Source of the DNA: Sambucus nigra
Taxonomy: Eukaryota > Streptophyta > Magnoliopsida > Dipsacales > Adoxaceae
Assembly (NCBI GenBank): GCA_949130495.1
Contig: OX422217.1
Coordinates: 541,447,137-541,511,136 of the forward strand
Direction: 5' to 3'
Length of the DNA: 64,000 nt
Part shown: piece after piece, positions 1 to 11,115 of the stretch
Layout of the letters: each line of letters opens with the position of its first letter
Numbering within the stretch: the stretch's first letter is position 1
Made by a program: the position numbers and the translations under genes
Notes under the pieces: generated by a model
The model's input: only the letters and a program-made list of their open reading frames with translations
Told to the model about the DNA's origin: nothing
Database searches by the model: none

Positions 1-828
1 ATTCTTCTTCTTGACTTAAGCTCTAGGAAGGAAAGAACTGATCTAATTAAATACTCCCATGAGTATTATGGACGTGTGAACGATTTACTAAGCACGTTCT
101 TATATATCTTAAAAGTATTTATTCAAATATGGAGGAACATACCCGCTTTGCACAAGGCAGTGACAATAGTCTCTAAGGTGACCTTCATTTTTTCACTGAG
201 TCCAAAACTACGATTGAGGAGGATTAATATTGTTTGGATTGGTAAAAATTATTAGATGGGGAGGGGAGGTTCCTTATCTGATCCTTTAATAAATGTAATA
301 TATTTCTTTGGCTTACATTCTTGTGTTATGTCGTAGACAATGCCCGTTTTATCCTTTGAGAATTAAGATAGTGCTGGTATCATATTTGTAACTTCTCGGA
401 ACACATTTCTAGATCAATTTTCACCATCATAGACTCTTGCAAGTATTTCTTGAGCTTCTTGTTTTCTGTCAAGTACCTTACTCGAACCCGATGACTCTAG
501 AGGTTTCCACTTCAAGGTACAAACCTTTTCGTTCAAAGCTTGGCATTAAAACATTTCCCAAAGTTTTCTTTCGATTTCTCTTCACCTTGAGACTAAAGGT
601 CATGTTTACCAGAAGACTTATCTACCTTATTAGCTCTATTGGTCTCAGATCTCTTCTTGTCGGATCTAAATATTTTGGAATTGAATTTAACAAAGTTTTT
701 GAATTATTTTGTCAATCGGGATAAATCAACCCAATTTACATTGAAATTGTCATCCAAGATGGAGGGGGCATTCTTTTATGCCTTCAATGGAATTCCCTTC
801 TATTTCTTGGGAGGAAAATAGTTTTCTA
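1..828 (-). pseudogene. Degenerate Ty1/copia-type gag remnant
   Basis: Read on the minus strand, broken frames give lysine- and serine-rich text (around 700-560) followed by a short heptad-like stretch, LTENKKLKKYLQE, around 475-430. This resembles the gag C-terminal region of the copia-type elements elsewhere in the window, for example around 20040-20600. Several stops interrupt it and no complete domain remains. It is cut at its right end by the CACTA terminus at 829. The small plus-strand frames here are taken as shadows. The assignment rests on composition and a weak by-eye match only. Confidence 0.35.
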
Positions 829-1105
829 CACTACACCAAAACTGATGAATTGTGACGGTCAAAAATCTTGACAAGGCAGACTTGTCACGGCCAAAAACCG
901 TGATAAGTTTTGGGGTGACAACTTCTTTGTCACGGTCAAAGCTTGTGACATGATTTGTACTTATCACGGACTTTAACCGTAAAAAGTATGTGACGGACTT
1001 GGATCATGACAATTCCATGACAAAGACAAACCAGTAACGGACTTTGACCATGACAAGTTTGTTCTTTATCACGGACTTGTCACGGTTAAAGTCTGTGACA
1101 ATTCT
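829..1105. repeat. CACTA-1 terminal inverted repeat and subterminal repeats
   Basis: CACTACACCAAAA is followed by at least ten copies of TGTCACGG-type words in both orientations (TCACGGTCAAAG, TCACGGACTTTAACCG, GACGGACTT and similar). In En/Spm elements such arrays are the binding sites of the small TNPA protein (family knowledge). The half-site spacing differs from CACTA-2, so this is a different subfamily. Confidence 0.8.
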
Positions 1106-1329
1106 AGAAAAATTAAAAAAAAACTACTGGATAGTATGGTCACTGCTAGTACCTAGAAGTATGTTATAACATGTTACAATATTATATATCTCAAGCAACA
1201 TTCATCCATTCATAAAATATAAAGACATACACATTAATTCAATCATATTATCAAGAAATAATTGAAAAAATAATATTCAATATTCATAACCAATAAATAC
1301 AAATAAAATTATTATAAATAATTTTCACG

Positions 1330-2890
1330 GGTTTAGGTTTGCAACAAGTCGAAGGAGGAAGTTAGGCCACACTACAAATGAATTGAGAAAACCCTCAATA
1401 TTTCAAAAGCCGAATTGTTTGTCCAACCACAAGGGTTCATTCTCTTTTTCGGGTATAATATGCGTGATGCAGACCCTTGCCTCAATTGGTTGCAATGGAC
1501 GTTGATGCACCAAATCACCCGGGTGTGTGTTCGGGTCCCTCAACCCCCTAGCTATGGGCATGCCACCCCATGTGTCTATTACATACAAACTCAATTAACC
1601 AATTATTGACATACGTCGTTTGGCAGGGCTAAAGGTGGCGAATGGATCATATGGAGGCGACGAGTAGGTGGGTATCTGTGAGGTGGTGCGTATTGGTGGT
1701 GAGGGTTAGAGAGATGGAGCAGTGGCATCCTCGTCTACCACTTTCCCCTCTCCTTTACATGAGTTGTACCTCAATTGATGCTTCATGTAGTCAGACATAT
1801 TTTGGATCGTGTTGCGAGTCTCGATTCTGGTGAGCCTCGACTTCCCCATCCGAGAGCTCACACCCTTGTTCTGCCCTTGTGATCCACCCGAGCATTTGGC
1901 TTAGTGCGTCCTTATCTAAAGATGCCTTGTCGACATCAGACTGGGATTTGTGCACTTCCTTAAGCTTTGCTTGAAACGACAAAAAAGTACCCAATTAGAT
2001 AAGTTAATAAAAAATTATAATGTAATTGAAAAAAGTACACAATTGTAACATATTTTTTTAACTTAGTATTGTGGCTGCCACGCTCGAGGACACCTCCTTT
2101 TCATTTCCCTTCTTCGTTCGAATTGCCACATAGGCATCGAGACTATGTGGCCTACCCTCATGGCAACTCCCCGTCTCCTAAAATAAAATAAGTCAAACTT
2201 AGTAAGTAATGCAAAATAATGCTAAATTAGAATAACATAAAACTAAAATGAAAGAAAATTAAAAAACTTACCATCTTCTGCTCCATTTCGGCGTAAGACG
2301 CAACCCGAAGTAGTGCACGTTGACCTTTTTTGGCCCGATTTGCCCTCCTTGATTGACGAGAGGAGCATTTATTATCCGAGATCTCATTGTCAATAAACTT
2401 CTTACAACTTGCCAATGAGATTGGCTCCTTTGGCGGTGTCGTGTCCCTAAGCCTCAAGAAGGACTCCCGGTCCTGGCTAAAGTACCGTGCCTGTATATTT
2501 TTCTTCCACATTTTTTATTGATCTCTCAATTGTTCGAACGTGGTGTCACGGTCATGTGGGCGTAAGCCGTCGTGGTCATGTGGGCTTAAGACGAATTGTT
2601 CCTGTCAAATAAATACCAAACAAAAAGAAAGCGAGTTAGTTGTAATTAAATAATAAAATATAAATATAAATACAAAATGAAAATTAAGTGAGTAATTACC
2701 TGTAATAGGCCCCAGATGGCCATATTGATCTCGTAGGGAACCTTTCTCTAATCCATGTAACCGGGGACAACAATCGTCTTGAGTAACTCTAGGGACTTAG
2801 CCTGTAAGTTTGTCTTGTTCTCAACGAGGGACCTCAATTTTCCCCATTTGGGGGGGGGGGGGGCTAGTGGAAATGAGCCTTCCTTGCCTT
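1330..2890 (-). pseudogene. tnpA / plant Transposase_24-like gene, broken
   Basis: Minus-strand reading gives exon-like blocks. One runs from about 2890 to 2700, contains KWGKLRSLVENKTNLQ, and ends at a GT splice site. A GT-AG intron lies at about 2699-2602. The next block (2600-2270) holds SRRANRAKKGQRALLRVASY, the Asn-Lys/Arg-Ala-Asn-Arg signature seen in the plant Ptta/En/Spm transposase family (Pfam Transposase_24). A later exon (about 2178-2072) reads GRPHSLDAYVAIRTKKGNEK, and coiled-coil-like sequence follows at 1994-1791. In CACTA elements this second protein binds the subterminal repeats. Stops and a 14-base G run (2850-2863) break the frame. The exon model is by eye; the family call is moderate. 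Confidence 0.55.
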
Positions 2891-3396
2891 TGCTACCTTA
2901 TCGCCTTGATGAAGACATTTCCTACAAAAAAATATTAATAGAAACATGTGTGTGATAAAATGATCAAATTCAAATGAATAAAAATATTAAACTTTCATCC
3001 GATAACAACAAATCACTAGAATAATACAAGTTAACGCCATTATAAGAATACAAATCCATTTCATAAAACAAAATAATCATTATTTGAAATAATTGGAACA
3101 CTTATCACAAATTTAAATATTGTTTCAAATTCAGGTCATGTCACGAACTTTGAATTAATGTTTAAATTGATTGAAATCCAAATTAACATATTCACTAACA
3201 AAAAAACCAATTTTAATTCAAATCCACATAAAGTGATCAGGTCCAAATGAATTAAAAGCATTAAATTGTCGTTTGATAATAAAAAGGCACTAGAAGAATA
3301 CATGTTATCGATTATTACAAATAATTGGAATACTTATTACAAATCTAAAAAATTGTTTCAAATAATTGGAATACTTATTACAAGTCTAAAAAGTGT

Positions 3397-3475
3397 TTCA
3401 AATTCGGGTTATCATATAAAATAGATTGATATTCGGTAGGAGAAGCGGAGTCATCCACACTTGGTATCCATACAA
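3397..3475 (-). pseudogene. 3' end of a CACTA tnp2 transposase gene
   Basis: On the minus strand this encodes VDDSASPTEYQSILYDNPN. It matches the corresponding end of the CACTA-2 transposase at 15396-15471 (VDDLAAPTEYQSIFYDNPN), including the following AT-rich 3' flank with its repeated ATTCCAATTATTTGAAAC-type words. It establishes the orientation of CACTA-1 and shows that the element once carried tnp2. The rest of the gene is absent. Confidence 0.7.
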
Positions 3476-3540
3476 ATTGTTTCAAATAATTGGAATACAT
3501 ATTACAATCGAAAAATTATTTCAAATTCGAGTTATCATCT

Positions 3541-3892
3541 TAGGTTCCATACAAACTCAAAGGTTTTTATCTGCCCTCAGATCTCCTCTACCTTCATGTT
3601 AACCATACCTCTTACAAGTTTAAGGTTGGAACATAGGGAAGGAATCTAGGTGGTAGTGACCTAAAGATTTTCCTAACTACCCTAGAATCTGAGATCTTCT
3701 CACCTAAATTAAATTTGGAGTTCACAATATTTAAAATTTAGCATAAAATTCATCAAAGGTTTTAATTGTCGAGAATCTTCAACAGCTGAAACTGAGTGGC
3801 AAGCTATTGGATCTTCGATACCCAAATATTATCGGTATCCTCACGGGTGAGTTCTAAAATGTACCACATCACCTTAGATGTAGTACACCTAT
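3541..3892. other. Unassigned AT-rich sequence
   Basis: No coding potential, repeat or known element end was seen. It lies between the decayed right limit of CACTA-1 and the probable outer end of the chromovirus LTR, so it may be flanking DNA into which the chromovirus inserted. Confidence 0.4.
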
Positions 3893-6737
3893 TGTCACAT
3901 CCTACTTTTTGGTATAAATGAACAAGAAGCACACATAAATCAATGAATTAAAGTTAAGGAGGAATAACACAAATTTATTCATTACTAAGAAGTTTTACAT
4001 AGGGTTTTATCACCGCATGGATGAGTTACATTTTTTTAGTACCAACTACACTGTAAAAAATCGAAAAAGGGTCACTCATTTCTCCCATATGGCTTATTCT
4101 CTTCCCACACAGTCACATACGTGAATAAGTGACTGGTATTTGTATCTAATAGGGAAGAGATATTATCCTCTTTCTCCAGGCTCTTTTAGAGAAAAAAATT
4201 AATTAACACAAATATACTAAGCAAGTTCTACCAGTTTTATAACAATTATATATATATATATATATAAAGGTGAGCATTGGAGTGTGTATATAATCAATGT
4301 TTTAGCAATGCTAAAGAAGTAAAGTTGATAATCACATACCTATCAGTTGATAAAGAACATTAAATTTCTTGAACTAATAATCCCATACTTACAAGTTCAT
4401 TCAAAAAATAAGGTTCATTACCAATTAATTAAGGATCATGTAAAAATAGTCAAGGATTCTTGAACTAATAATCCCATATATACTAGTTCACTAAGGGGAA
4501 CAGAAATAATTAAGCTATCCGTAAAGCCAAAGTAATAATAATAATCAACCCAAAATTTTTGGGGAAAGGTAATCAGCTAAGCACACAATTAAAGCGACAC
4601 TCATATGTATGTAGCAATAATCAAGTCTCTCAATCATTTAAGACCATTATAATCCAAGTAGAAAGTTCTGTGGGATAACATGTCAGTCTACTTACTAGTT
4701 AATAATAATGCTAATAATATCATGTCACAAAAGTGCATGGGTAACTGTATCAATAAGGAACATGATACCAATTGTTAGGTAAGAATGGTTAAATTAATCC
4801 ATAGTCAAATTCAAATACTGATGGTATCTAACAAAATATATAGTGCATCAGTATTATAACATGCACATACTAAGAGTAAATAAAAGCTATCACATAGTGA
4901 TATCACTAGAAGTATTCCAAATACACAAAGTTTACTATTGAAAAGGTAGGAAAACTTACTTGCTCTATATATCAATCAGCTTTATGTATCACAAGAGGAT
5001 ATAGGGAAGAGTTGGTACTTGATTTTCTATATACAATATTCGGCTATGTAAGAATTTGGGATTAGGTGAGTCAGTTTATACTAAAACTATATCTTTTAAA
5101 GTTTAGGGGGTTTAATTATAAATATTTTAGGACTTTAAAATACTGGACTTAAGTTCATTTTTAAACTATGGTGCAAGAGACTTTTTATCTTAAAATATTT
5201 TGAAGTATTCATATATAAACTTTGGGGATCAAATTCAAAAGTTGAAAAGAGTCAAGAGGGGTCAAATTGCAATTTAGGAAAAATACACTTATGTTAAAAC
5301 CTCATGTATCCTTAACTTAGACTGAATTAATTAAAACATGGCCTTACCTTATACCATTTTAAATAGAAAAATAAAATAAAAATATTGGAAAAAATTCATA
5401 ATTTTCTGATTGGCCACGCACTCTCACACGCTAGGTCAATGTTGTTTGTCAGAAAGCTCATCTTCTTCCCCGTGAAAGTTGACGTTAGGGTTCTGATTTT
5501 TTACTTTGAATAACTCCTTCATTTATAAACTATTTGAGATTATTTCTAAACAAAATCAACCAATTTTTCATAAGAAATCCGAATATATAAGTTTTGTTGA
5601 TTGAGATGAAGTATATCTCAAGTTCTAAAACTATGTGTTTTTCTGAAATTTTGAATTAACATTCATGGATTTTAAGGATTAGGCAAGGATTCTAATGAAC
5701 ATGCTTTGTAATCTTATATATATAGGAGTATTTTTTTTTTGATTTCAAAGTTTGAGATGCATTATACATGTAGAATTTCAAATTTTCAATTTTCAAGTTC
5801 GAAACACAGTTTCAATTGATTTGAGTTTAATGGACACATTCATGGCTTTTGATCATTACACTCGAGTTCCTTAGGTTGAAATGAAGTTATACATAGCTTC
5901 AAATCAAAGTTTTCATATTGTATCGAAATTCACCATTAAATCTCAAGCTTTAATGGTGTAATTTCACATTTTTTTTCTATCCTAAACTGTTCTACACGTA
6001 AAAGCTTGCATATTATGATTGTTCTAACTATACTAACTGCAGAGAAAGCAATTGAAATTGAAAAAAATTAGAAATAACTCATAAATATTGGTGTACTTAG
6101 TTTGAGTGAAATTTCAAGTTTTTGAACTGAAGTTTGAGGTGTGTCTAAACTAGTGAAATGATGGGTTATTTATACTACATACTCAGGGTATTCAATTGGC
6201 GGAATGGGGTGGTGGATTTGAGTTGTCTAAATGAAGTTTTCAAGGTTAAAAAATGTAACTCACATATGTGCATGGTGTACACATATGTTTATTAACTTCT
6301 TGTGTTGATGTGGTGCACTAGGTGGATGAGGAGTTTATTGAAATTAATAAAAATTTTGTTTTTAATCCTTAATTGGTCATGTAATTATATTTATAGCCTT
6401 ATCAGTATACCTTTCATAAAGTATAGGGGTAATTTTGTAATTTTAGAAAGTTTTGAGGAATGAAATTGTGATTTTATGTTAGTTAGAAATGATTAATTTG
6501 ATATAAAATTGAGATTTAGGGGTGAAATATAAATCAAGTTATATTACTTTATAATTTTCAGGGGCAATTTTATAATTATTGAAAGTTTAGGTGGTCTAGG
6601 TCAATTCAGTAAAATTCTAGTTCTTTAAGTATAGTTTATTTTTTCTTCATAAGACTTTTGAATTTGAATCCTTTACAAGTGTTAAAACAGTAACCGTAGG
6701 TATTTAGGGTCGATTTTGAAAAATCCCGATTCTTATA
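3893..6737 (-). mobile_element. 3' LTR of a decayed Ty3/gypsy chromovirus (minus strand)
   Basis: The stretch 5430-6737 is closely repeated at 38334-41107, with the same order and orientation (for example GATTTAGGGGTGAAATATAAATC-type text near 6510 and 39405, and CAGTAACCGTA near 6690 and 41057). The gene end of the same element abuts its right side, so in minus orientation this is the 3' LTR. The inner end is set at the start of the shared block (TATAAGAATCGGG on the minus strand, TGTGAAAGAATCGAG in the other copy). The outer end, TGTCACATCC at 3893, is a guess, because the second copy is truncated before that point. A (TA)n run lies near 4247-4266. LTRs of 2-4 kb are usual for the Tekay/Del group. 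Confidence 0.6.
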
Positions 6738-7448
6738 TTCTACCTACCTAAAAAAAATTATCCTCGAATTTTACCTTGAAATAAGTCGGGGTATTGATCC
6801 TTAATTACTTGCTCTGGTTCCCATGTAGCTTCTTCTAGATTTTGATTCTCCCAAAGTACTTTAACTGGGGAAATTTCTTTATTTTTGAGGTACTTCACTT
6901 AGCGATCCAAAATTTAAATAGGACGTACTTCAAATTCATGGTCTGGTTCGATTGGAATTTCTTGCCATGTAATGGTATGAGATGGATCAAAAATATACTT
7001 GCATAACTGTGATGCGTGAAATACATTATGATTATCAGATAATTCCATAGGTAATTCTAATTTATAGGGTATGGAGTCAATTCATTTAGCAATCGGGAAA
7101 GGTCAAATATATCTAGGGGCTACTTTTCCTTTCTTTCCAAAGCAGAATAATCCTTTTCGAGGAGAAACTTTCATAAATGCTTGATCATTAAATTAAAACT
7201 CAAAGGATTTCTGATGTTGGTCTGCATAAATTTTCTGGCGGTCTTGGGTTGTCTTTAATTTCTCACGAATTTATTGTATTTTTCACTAGTATCTTGGATT
7301 ATTTCAGGACCAAATTGTTTAATATTTTCAGATTTTATCCAGCATATAGGTGATCTACAAGGTCTTCCATATAAATATTCAAACGGATGATCTTTAATAC
7401 TGATTTGATAACTATTGTTATATGAAAATTTGACAAGGGGTAAGTATA
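6738..7448 (-). pseudogene. Chromovirus integrase C-terminal part with chromodomain
   Basis: This is the downstream half of a split gypsy integrase. On the minus strand it opens with PLVKFSYNNSYQISIKDHPF and YGRPCRSPICW, typical of the post-core region of Ty3/gypsy integrases. Next come the GKKGKVAPRYI-type and LPMELSDNHNVFHASQLCKY blocks, then EISPVKVLWENQNLEEATWE with QYPDLF, which is a chromodomain. The chromodomain defines chromoviruses and directs integration to marked heterochromatin. Stops occur (TGA near 7108, TAA near 6919). Its upstream half is at 37683-38333, displaced about 30 kb by element B. The chromovirus 3' LTR follows immediately. Confidence 0.85.
7444..7448. repeat. Target-site duplication GTATA, left copy (element B)
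   Basis: GTATA directly precedes TGTAAGGAAATTTTTCC, an LTR start, and is repeated at 37683-37687 directly after the opposite LTR end. The two copies bracket the break in the chromovirus integrase. Five bases is the usual LTR-element duplication. Confidence 0.75.
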
Positions 7449-8606
7449 TGTAAGGAAATTTTTCCAAGTGTGTCAATTTATATATAATTGAATTATTTCT
7501 GGACAAAACAAAGTTTAAGTCATAGGATTGTATTTCGAGTCATGATCCCTATTAAGCCTATGACGTATTGTTTTGAAAATGCAGTGGTCAATATTGAAAG
7601 ATAGATCATGTCGTGTTTATTAGTACGCGTTTCACGTATTTATATCATATTGCATTCTAAGATACTCCCGGGTATCAACACATAATGTTATGGGGCTCAA
7701 AAAATGTTTTAACGATGTTATTTTGTTTAAAAATGATTTTAAATGTTTTAACTTCATTTTTATAAGATAAGTTTGTTTATATTGAGATGAATACATTTTA
7801 GAGTCATGTAGATCTTTCCCTTGTGGTTTGGAAGATCAAATGACATCAGTTAATCATTCTAACGACATGCATATCTCGTTCGAACAAGACGTGTAGAGTC
7901 ATTCTAATGACAAGCCAATATCGTTATAACAATGTTTCCATTTAATTTTTTTTATTTAAGGCGATTTTTTCTCAGAATTTAGAGGAGTGTAGAGCCAAAA
8001 TTATAGAACATAACCATTATGTTTTTCAGTAATTTTAGTTCTGCAACTATCGAAATTCTGAGAAAAAATTATCTTAAATAAAAAACATTAAGTCGGTGCA
8101 TCGTTAGACCGATATTGGCGAGTTGTTAGAATGACTCTACACATATCGTTCGAACGAGATACATATATTGTTAGAACGAATGGCCAATGTCATTTGAACG
8201 ACAGTAAATGTCGTTTGATCTTCCAAACCACAAGGGAAATATCTACACAGCTAGAAAATATATTTATCTCAGAATAAATGAAGTTACGTTCAAAAAATGA
8301 AGTTAAAACATTTTTAAATCATTTTTAAACAAAATAAGATCCTTAAAAAAATTTTAGAGTCCCATAAAGATTATGCCTTCATACCTGAGAGTATATCAGA
8401 ATGCAATATGACATGAAGACGTGAAACGTGCACCAATAAAGACGGCATGATTTATCTTTCAAGCTAGGCCACTACATCTTCAAAACAAGACGTCATAGGC
8501 TTAATAGGTATCGTAACTGTAAATGCAATCCTATGACTTAAACTTTGTTTTGTCCTGAATTAAGTCAATTACGTACAAATTGACACACTTAGAAATTTTT
8601 CCTCAA
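7449..8606. repeat. 1.16-kb imperfect palindrome of LTR U3 sequence
   Basis: The left arm (7449-8014) and right arm (8016-8606) are reverse complements over their whole length with scattered mismatches. The centre is AACATAACCATTATGTT at about 8007-8023, so there is essentially no spacer. Each arm equals the first 570-590 bp of the LTR at 36477-37682, including its cluster of GTTCGAACGA words. Confidence 0.85.
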
Positions 8607-9062
8607 AAATACCCCCCTTTGACTATTCCAGGACAAAAGTAAACCCGTGAATGCTAAGTAGGGATGTCAAGCCATACGACACCTAAATCCCATCCCATAA
8701 ACCCAAAAACAAAAATTACAAGACAAGGACTAGTATATGTAGGATCGGTAAGCATGAGCTATCTGAATGTGACGTGGTCAAAAAATCTGGAATCCTTGAA
8801 GACTACCCACACACATGAAACAGACAAATACCCAGTGAAGTATGGAGGAACAAATGATTAAAACCTTATAATATCAATTTGTAAAACAAACCATTTGATA
8901 AACACGTGAGCAAAACATATGATACCAATTGGTATACACATTTTTCATTATAGCTCAAATCAATGATACCAATATGTAAACAGTATGATCAAAACATGAT
9001 AGCACTATAAAACATATGTTCTCATTAAACAAAACTCCCCGACATCACATTGTATCTTTATT
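8607..9062 (-). other. Second copy of element B 3' internal end, with an empty CACTA site
   Basis: This matches 10287-10412 joined to 16774-17105, including repeated GATACCAATTTGTA words. At 8731-8733 it reads GGACTAGTATATGTAGGA without interruption, exactly where CACTA-2 sits in the other copy. Small frames here have no recognised product. Confidence 0.8.
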
Positions 9063-9604
9063 TCTAGGGGTCCCTTTTCTATGTGTGCTTTAGGTCAAAA
9101 TATTTTTTTCAAAAACTTCTTTTTACAATTTTAATATGCACCAATTTTGTGAACCATTTTTCCTTAACCCAATTTTATCTTGTTAATCCTAAACATGCAT
9201 CTAGGTGAGCTCAATTAATTAAAATAAATCAAGTCCAAAAAACACACAACGCCGATGTTCGAGGAAACCACTAAGGGAAGAAACCTCAGACGGCCCAAGC
9301 CACACAATCACTATGATATAGTTTTACAAAGTACACACCATAAACTTACTCAACGACTCGATCCCCACGAGCCTTGACACTCTTCTATGCTTCAACCTCT
9401 CCTCCACAGTGCAATGCAGGAGTCCACCTATGACAGGTCCATAACACACGAGTCCACGAGAGCGTCAGTATCCACCGATATATCTTTGGCAACCGCCTAT
9501 GATTCAGAACACGGAGTCCACTGCTTTTTCACCTCAAAACTCGATGGAACAAATGGTCAACAAAGATGAACAAACTCCAGATGGTGGTAAACCAAGATCT
9601 CTAT

Positions 9605-9675
<71 letters not shown>

Positions 9676-10286
9676 GATCAGATCTTGAAACACAAAAGAT
9701 GTTATTAACTTTGGAAACCTTTGTAAACCAATGGAGAAAAGCATAATGGTTTTGTTCTGTAATTTTGGTTCTGCACCCCTCAAAATTCTGAGCAAAAATT
9801 TCCTTAAATAAAAAACATTAAGTCGGCACATCGTTAGAACAATATTGTCTTATCGTTAGAATGACTCTACACATCTCGTTCGAACGAGATATACATGTCA
9901 TTTGAATGACTAGATGATGTCGTTTCATCTTCCAAACCACAAGGGAAAGATCTACACGACTCTAAAATGTATTTATCTTAGAGTAAACGAAGTTAAAACA
10001 TTTTTAAACAAAATAGCATCTTTAAAACATTTTTCAAGTCCTGTAAACATTATGCTTTCATACCTGAGAGTGTCTCGAAATGTAATATGATATGAAGATG
10101 TGAAATGTGTACCAATAAACATGGCATGAGTTATCTTTGAAGCTTGGCCGCTACATCTTCAAAACAACACGTGATATGCTTAATAGGGATCGGGACTCGA
10201 AATACAATCCTATGAATTAAAATTTGTTTTTTTCGAAATTAAGTCAATTACATACAAATTGACACACTTGGAAATTTGTCCTTAAA
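9063..10286 (-). mobile_element. LTR of element B (inner copy)
   Basis: It is homologous over its full length to 36477-37682. Shared landmarks are AGGGGTCCCT at the left end, the block of CCACxxGAGTCCAC-type words, the cluster of TCGTTCGAACGAGAT words, and CTTGGAAATTTGTCCTT at the right end. The left end is followed by internal sequence instead of a primer site, so it behaves as a 3' or internal LTR. It contains a long (TA)n expansion absent from the other copy. Confidence 0.75.
9608..9672. repeat. (TA)n microsatellite
   Basis: About 32 TA units lie inside the LTR. The other LTR copy has only CATATGTATATG at this point (near 37005), so the expansion arose after the copies separated. A minus-strand frame of alternating Tyr-Ile over it is not a gene. 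Confidence 0.95.
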
Positions 10287-10412
10287 AATCTCCCACTTTG
10301 ACCACTACGAGACAAAACTAAACCAGTGAATCCTAAGTTGGGCCGTCAAGTCGTATGAGACCTAAACCCCATCCCATAAACCCAAAAATAAAAATTACAA
10401 GAGAAGGACTAG

Positions 10413-10665
10413 CACTACACCAAAATGGACAAAATGTCACCTTTCAACTGACCACCCTTGTCATGGTCATTGACCGTGACAAAAAACACGCGTTTTGTGT
10501 CACGGTCATTGACCATGACAAGGTCGTGACAAAGAATTGTCACGGTCAATGATCGTGACAAGTTCGTGACAAATGTAGTTGTCACGATCGTGTCACGGTC
10601 AATGACCGTGACAATTCTTTAAATAATTATCACAGTCAATGACCTTGACACGACCGTGACAACTT
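10413..10665. repeat. CACTA-2 left terminal and subterminal repeats
   Basis: After the terminal CACTACACCAAA come several copies of CACGGTCAWTGACCGTG, a 17-bp palindrome, complete or as half-sites. They are spaced roughly 20-50 bp apart. By analogy with En/Spm these are TNPA-type binding sites. The same palindrome fills the right end. Confidence 0.85.
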
Positions 10666-10721
10666 CTGCAGTAAAAAAAAGCCCTAGGCTTCTTTTTTCC
10701 CACCCTTTTTTGGTTTCCCCC

Positions 10722-11115
10722 CTTCTCTCTCTCTCTAAGCGATTTCTGCTCTCTCTCTCTCTCTCTAAGGTATGTTTTTTCCCTCTCTTTCTCTTTCATT
10801 TCTATATGTGTGTGTATGTGTGTATGTGTATATGTGTATATGTATGTGTATATGTGTGTGTATGTGTGTGTGTATATGTGTGTGTGATGGTGTGTGGTGG
10901 GGGAGGGGGCAGGGGGTGGGGTGGTGCAGGTGTGGTGGGGGTGGGGTGAGGGTGGGGTGTGGTGGGGGAGGGGGCAGGGATGGGGTGGGGGTGGTGGGGG
11001 TGGGGTGGGGGTGTGTGTGTGCGCAGGTGTGTGCGTGTGTGTGTGGCGGGGTTAGGGGGTAGGGGGTGTGGTGGTGGTGTTGGGTGTGTGGTGTGTGTGT
11101 GTGTGTGTGTGGTGG
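10722..11115. repeat. Low-complexity tract: (CT)n followed by (GT)n and GGGGT-rich DNA
   Basis: Two (CT) runs at 10722-10770 are followed by about 110 bp of GT/TATG text, then roughly 200 bp of plus-strand G runs (GGTGGGGGAGGGGGCAGGG and similar), then (GT)n. Strand asymmetry is extreme. Frames over it, rich in Val/Cys/Tyr or Gly, are composition artefacts. It lies between the left end and the transposase gene, where a CACTA promoter would be expected. Confidence 0.9.

Larger units (their letters stand above)
829..3540 (-). mobile_element. CACTA-1: truncated En/Spm-type DNA transposon
   Basis: The left end begins CACTACACCAAAA, the terminal inverted repeat type of plant CACTA elements, followed by about 270 bp of short subterminal repeats. 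Internal genes read leftward: the last codons of a tnp2-type transposase (about 3475-3397), then a tnpA/Transposase_24-like gene (about 2890-1330), then the terminus. This is the normal 3' half of a CACTA element. No opposite CACTACACC end was found, so the 5' half, including most of tnp2, is missing. The right limit is approximate: homology to CACTA-2 fades near 3540. Confidence 0.7.

Noticed and set aside
1369..1380. Second CACTA terminus at CCACACTACAAATG
   Set aside because: No CACTACACC identity beyond CACTACA, no subterminal repeats beside it, and it lies inside the tnpA side of CACTA-1.
9601..9831. Minus-strand frame with Tyr-Ile run
   Set aside because: Produced by the (TA)n microsatellite.
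10599..11062. Frames rich in Arg-Glu, Val-Cys-Val-Tyr or Gly around 10.6-11.1 kb
   Set aside because: Produced by (CT)n, (GT)n and G-run tracts.
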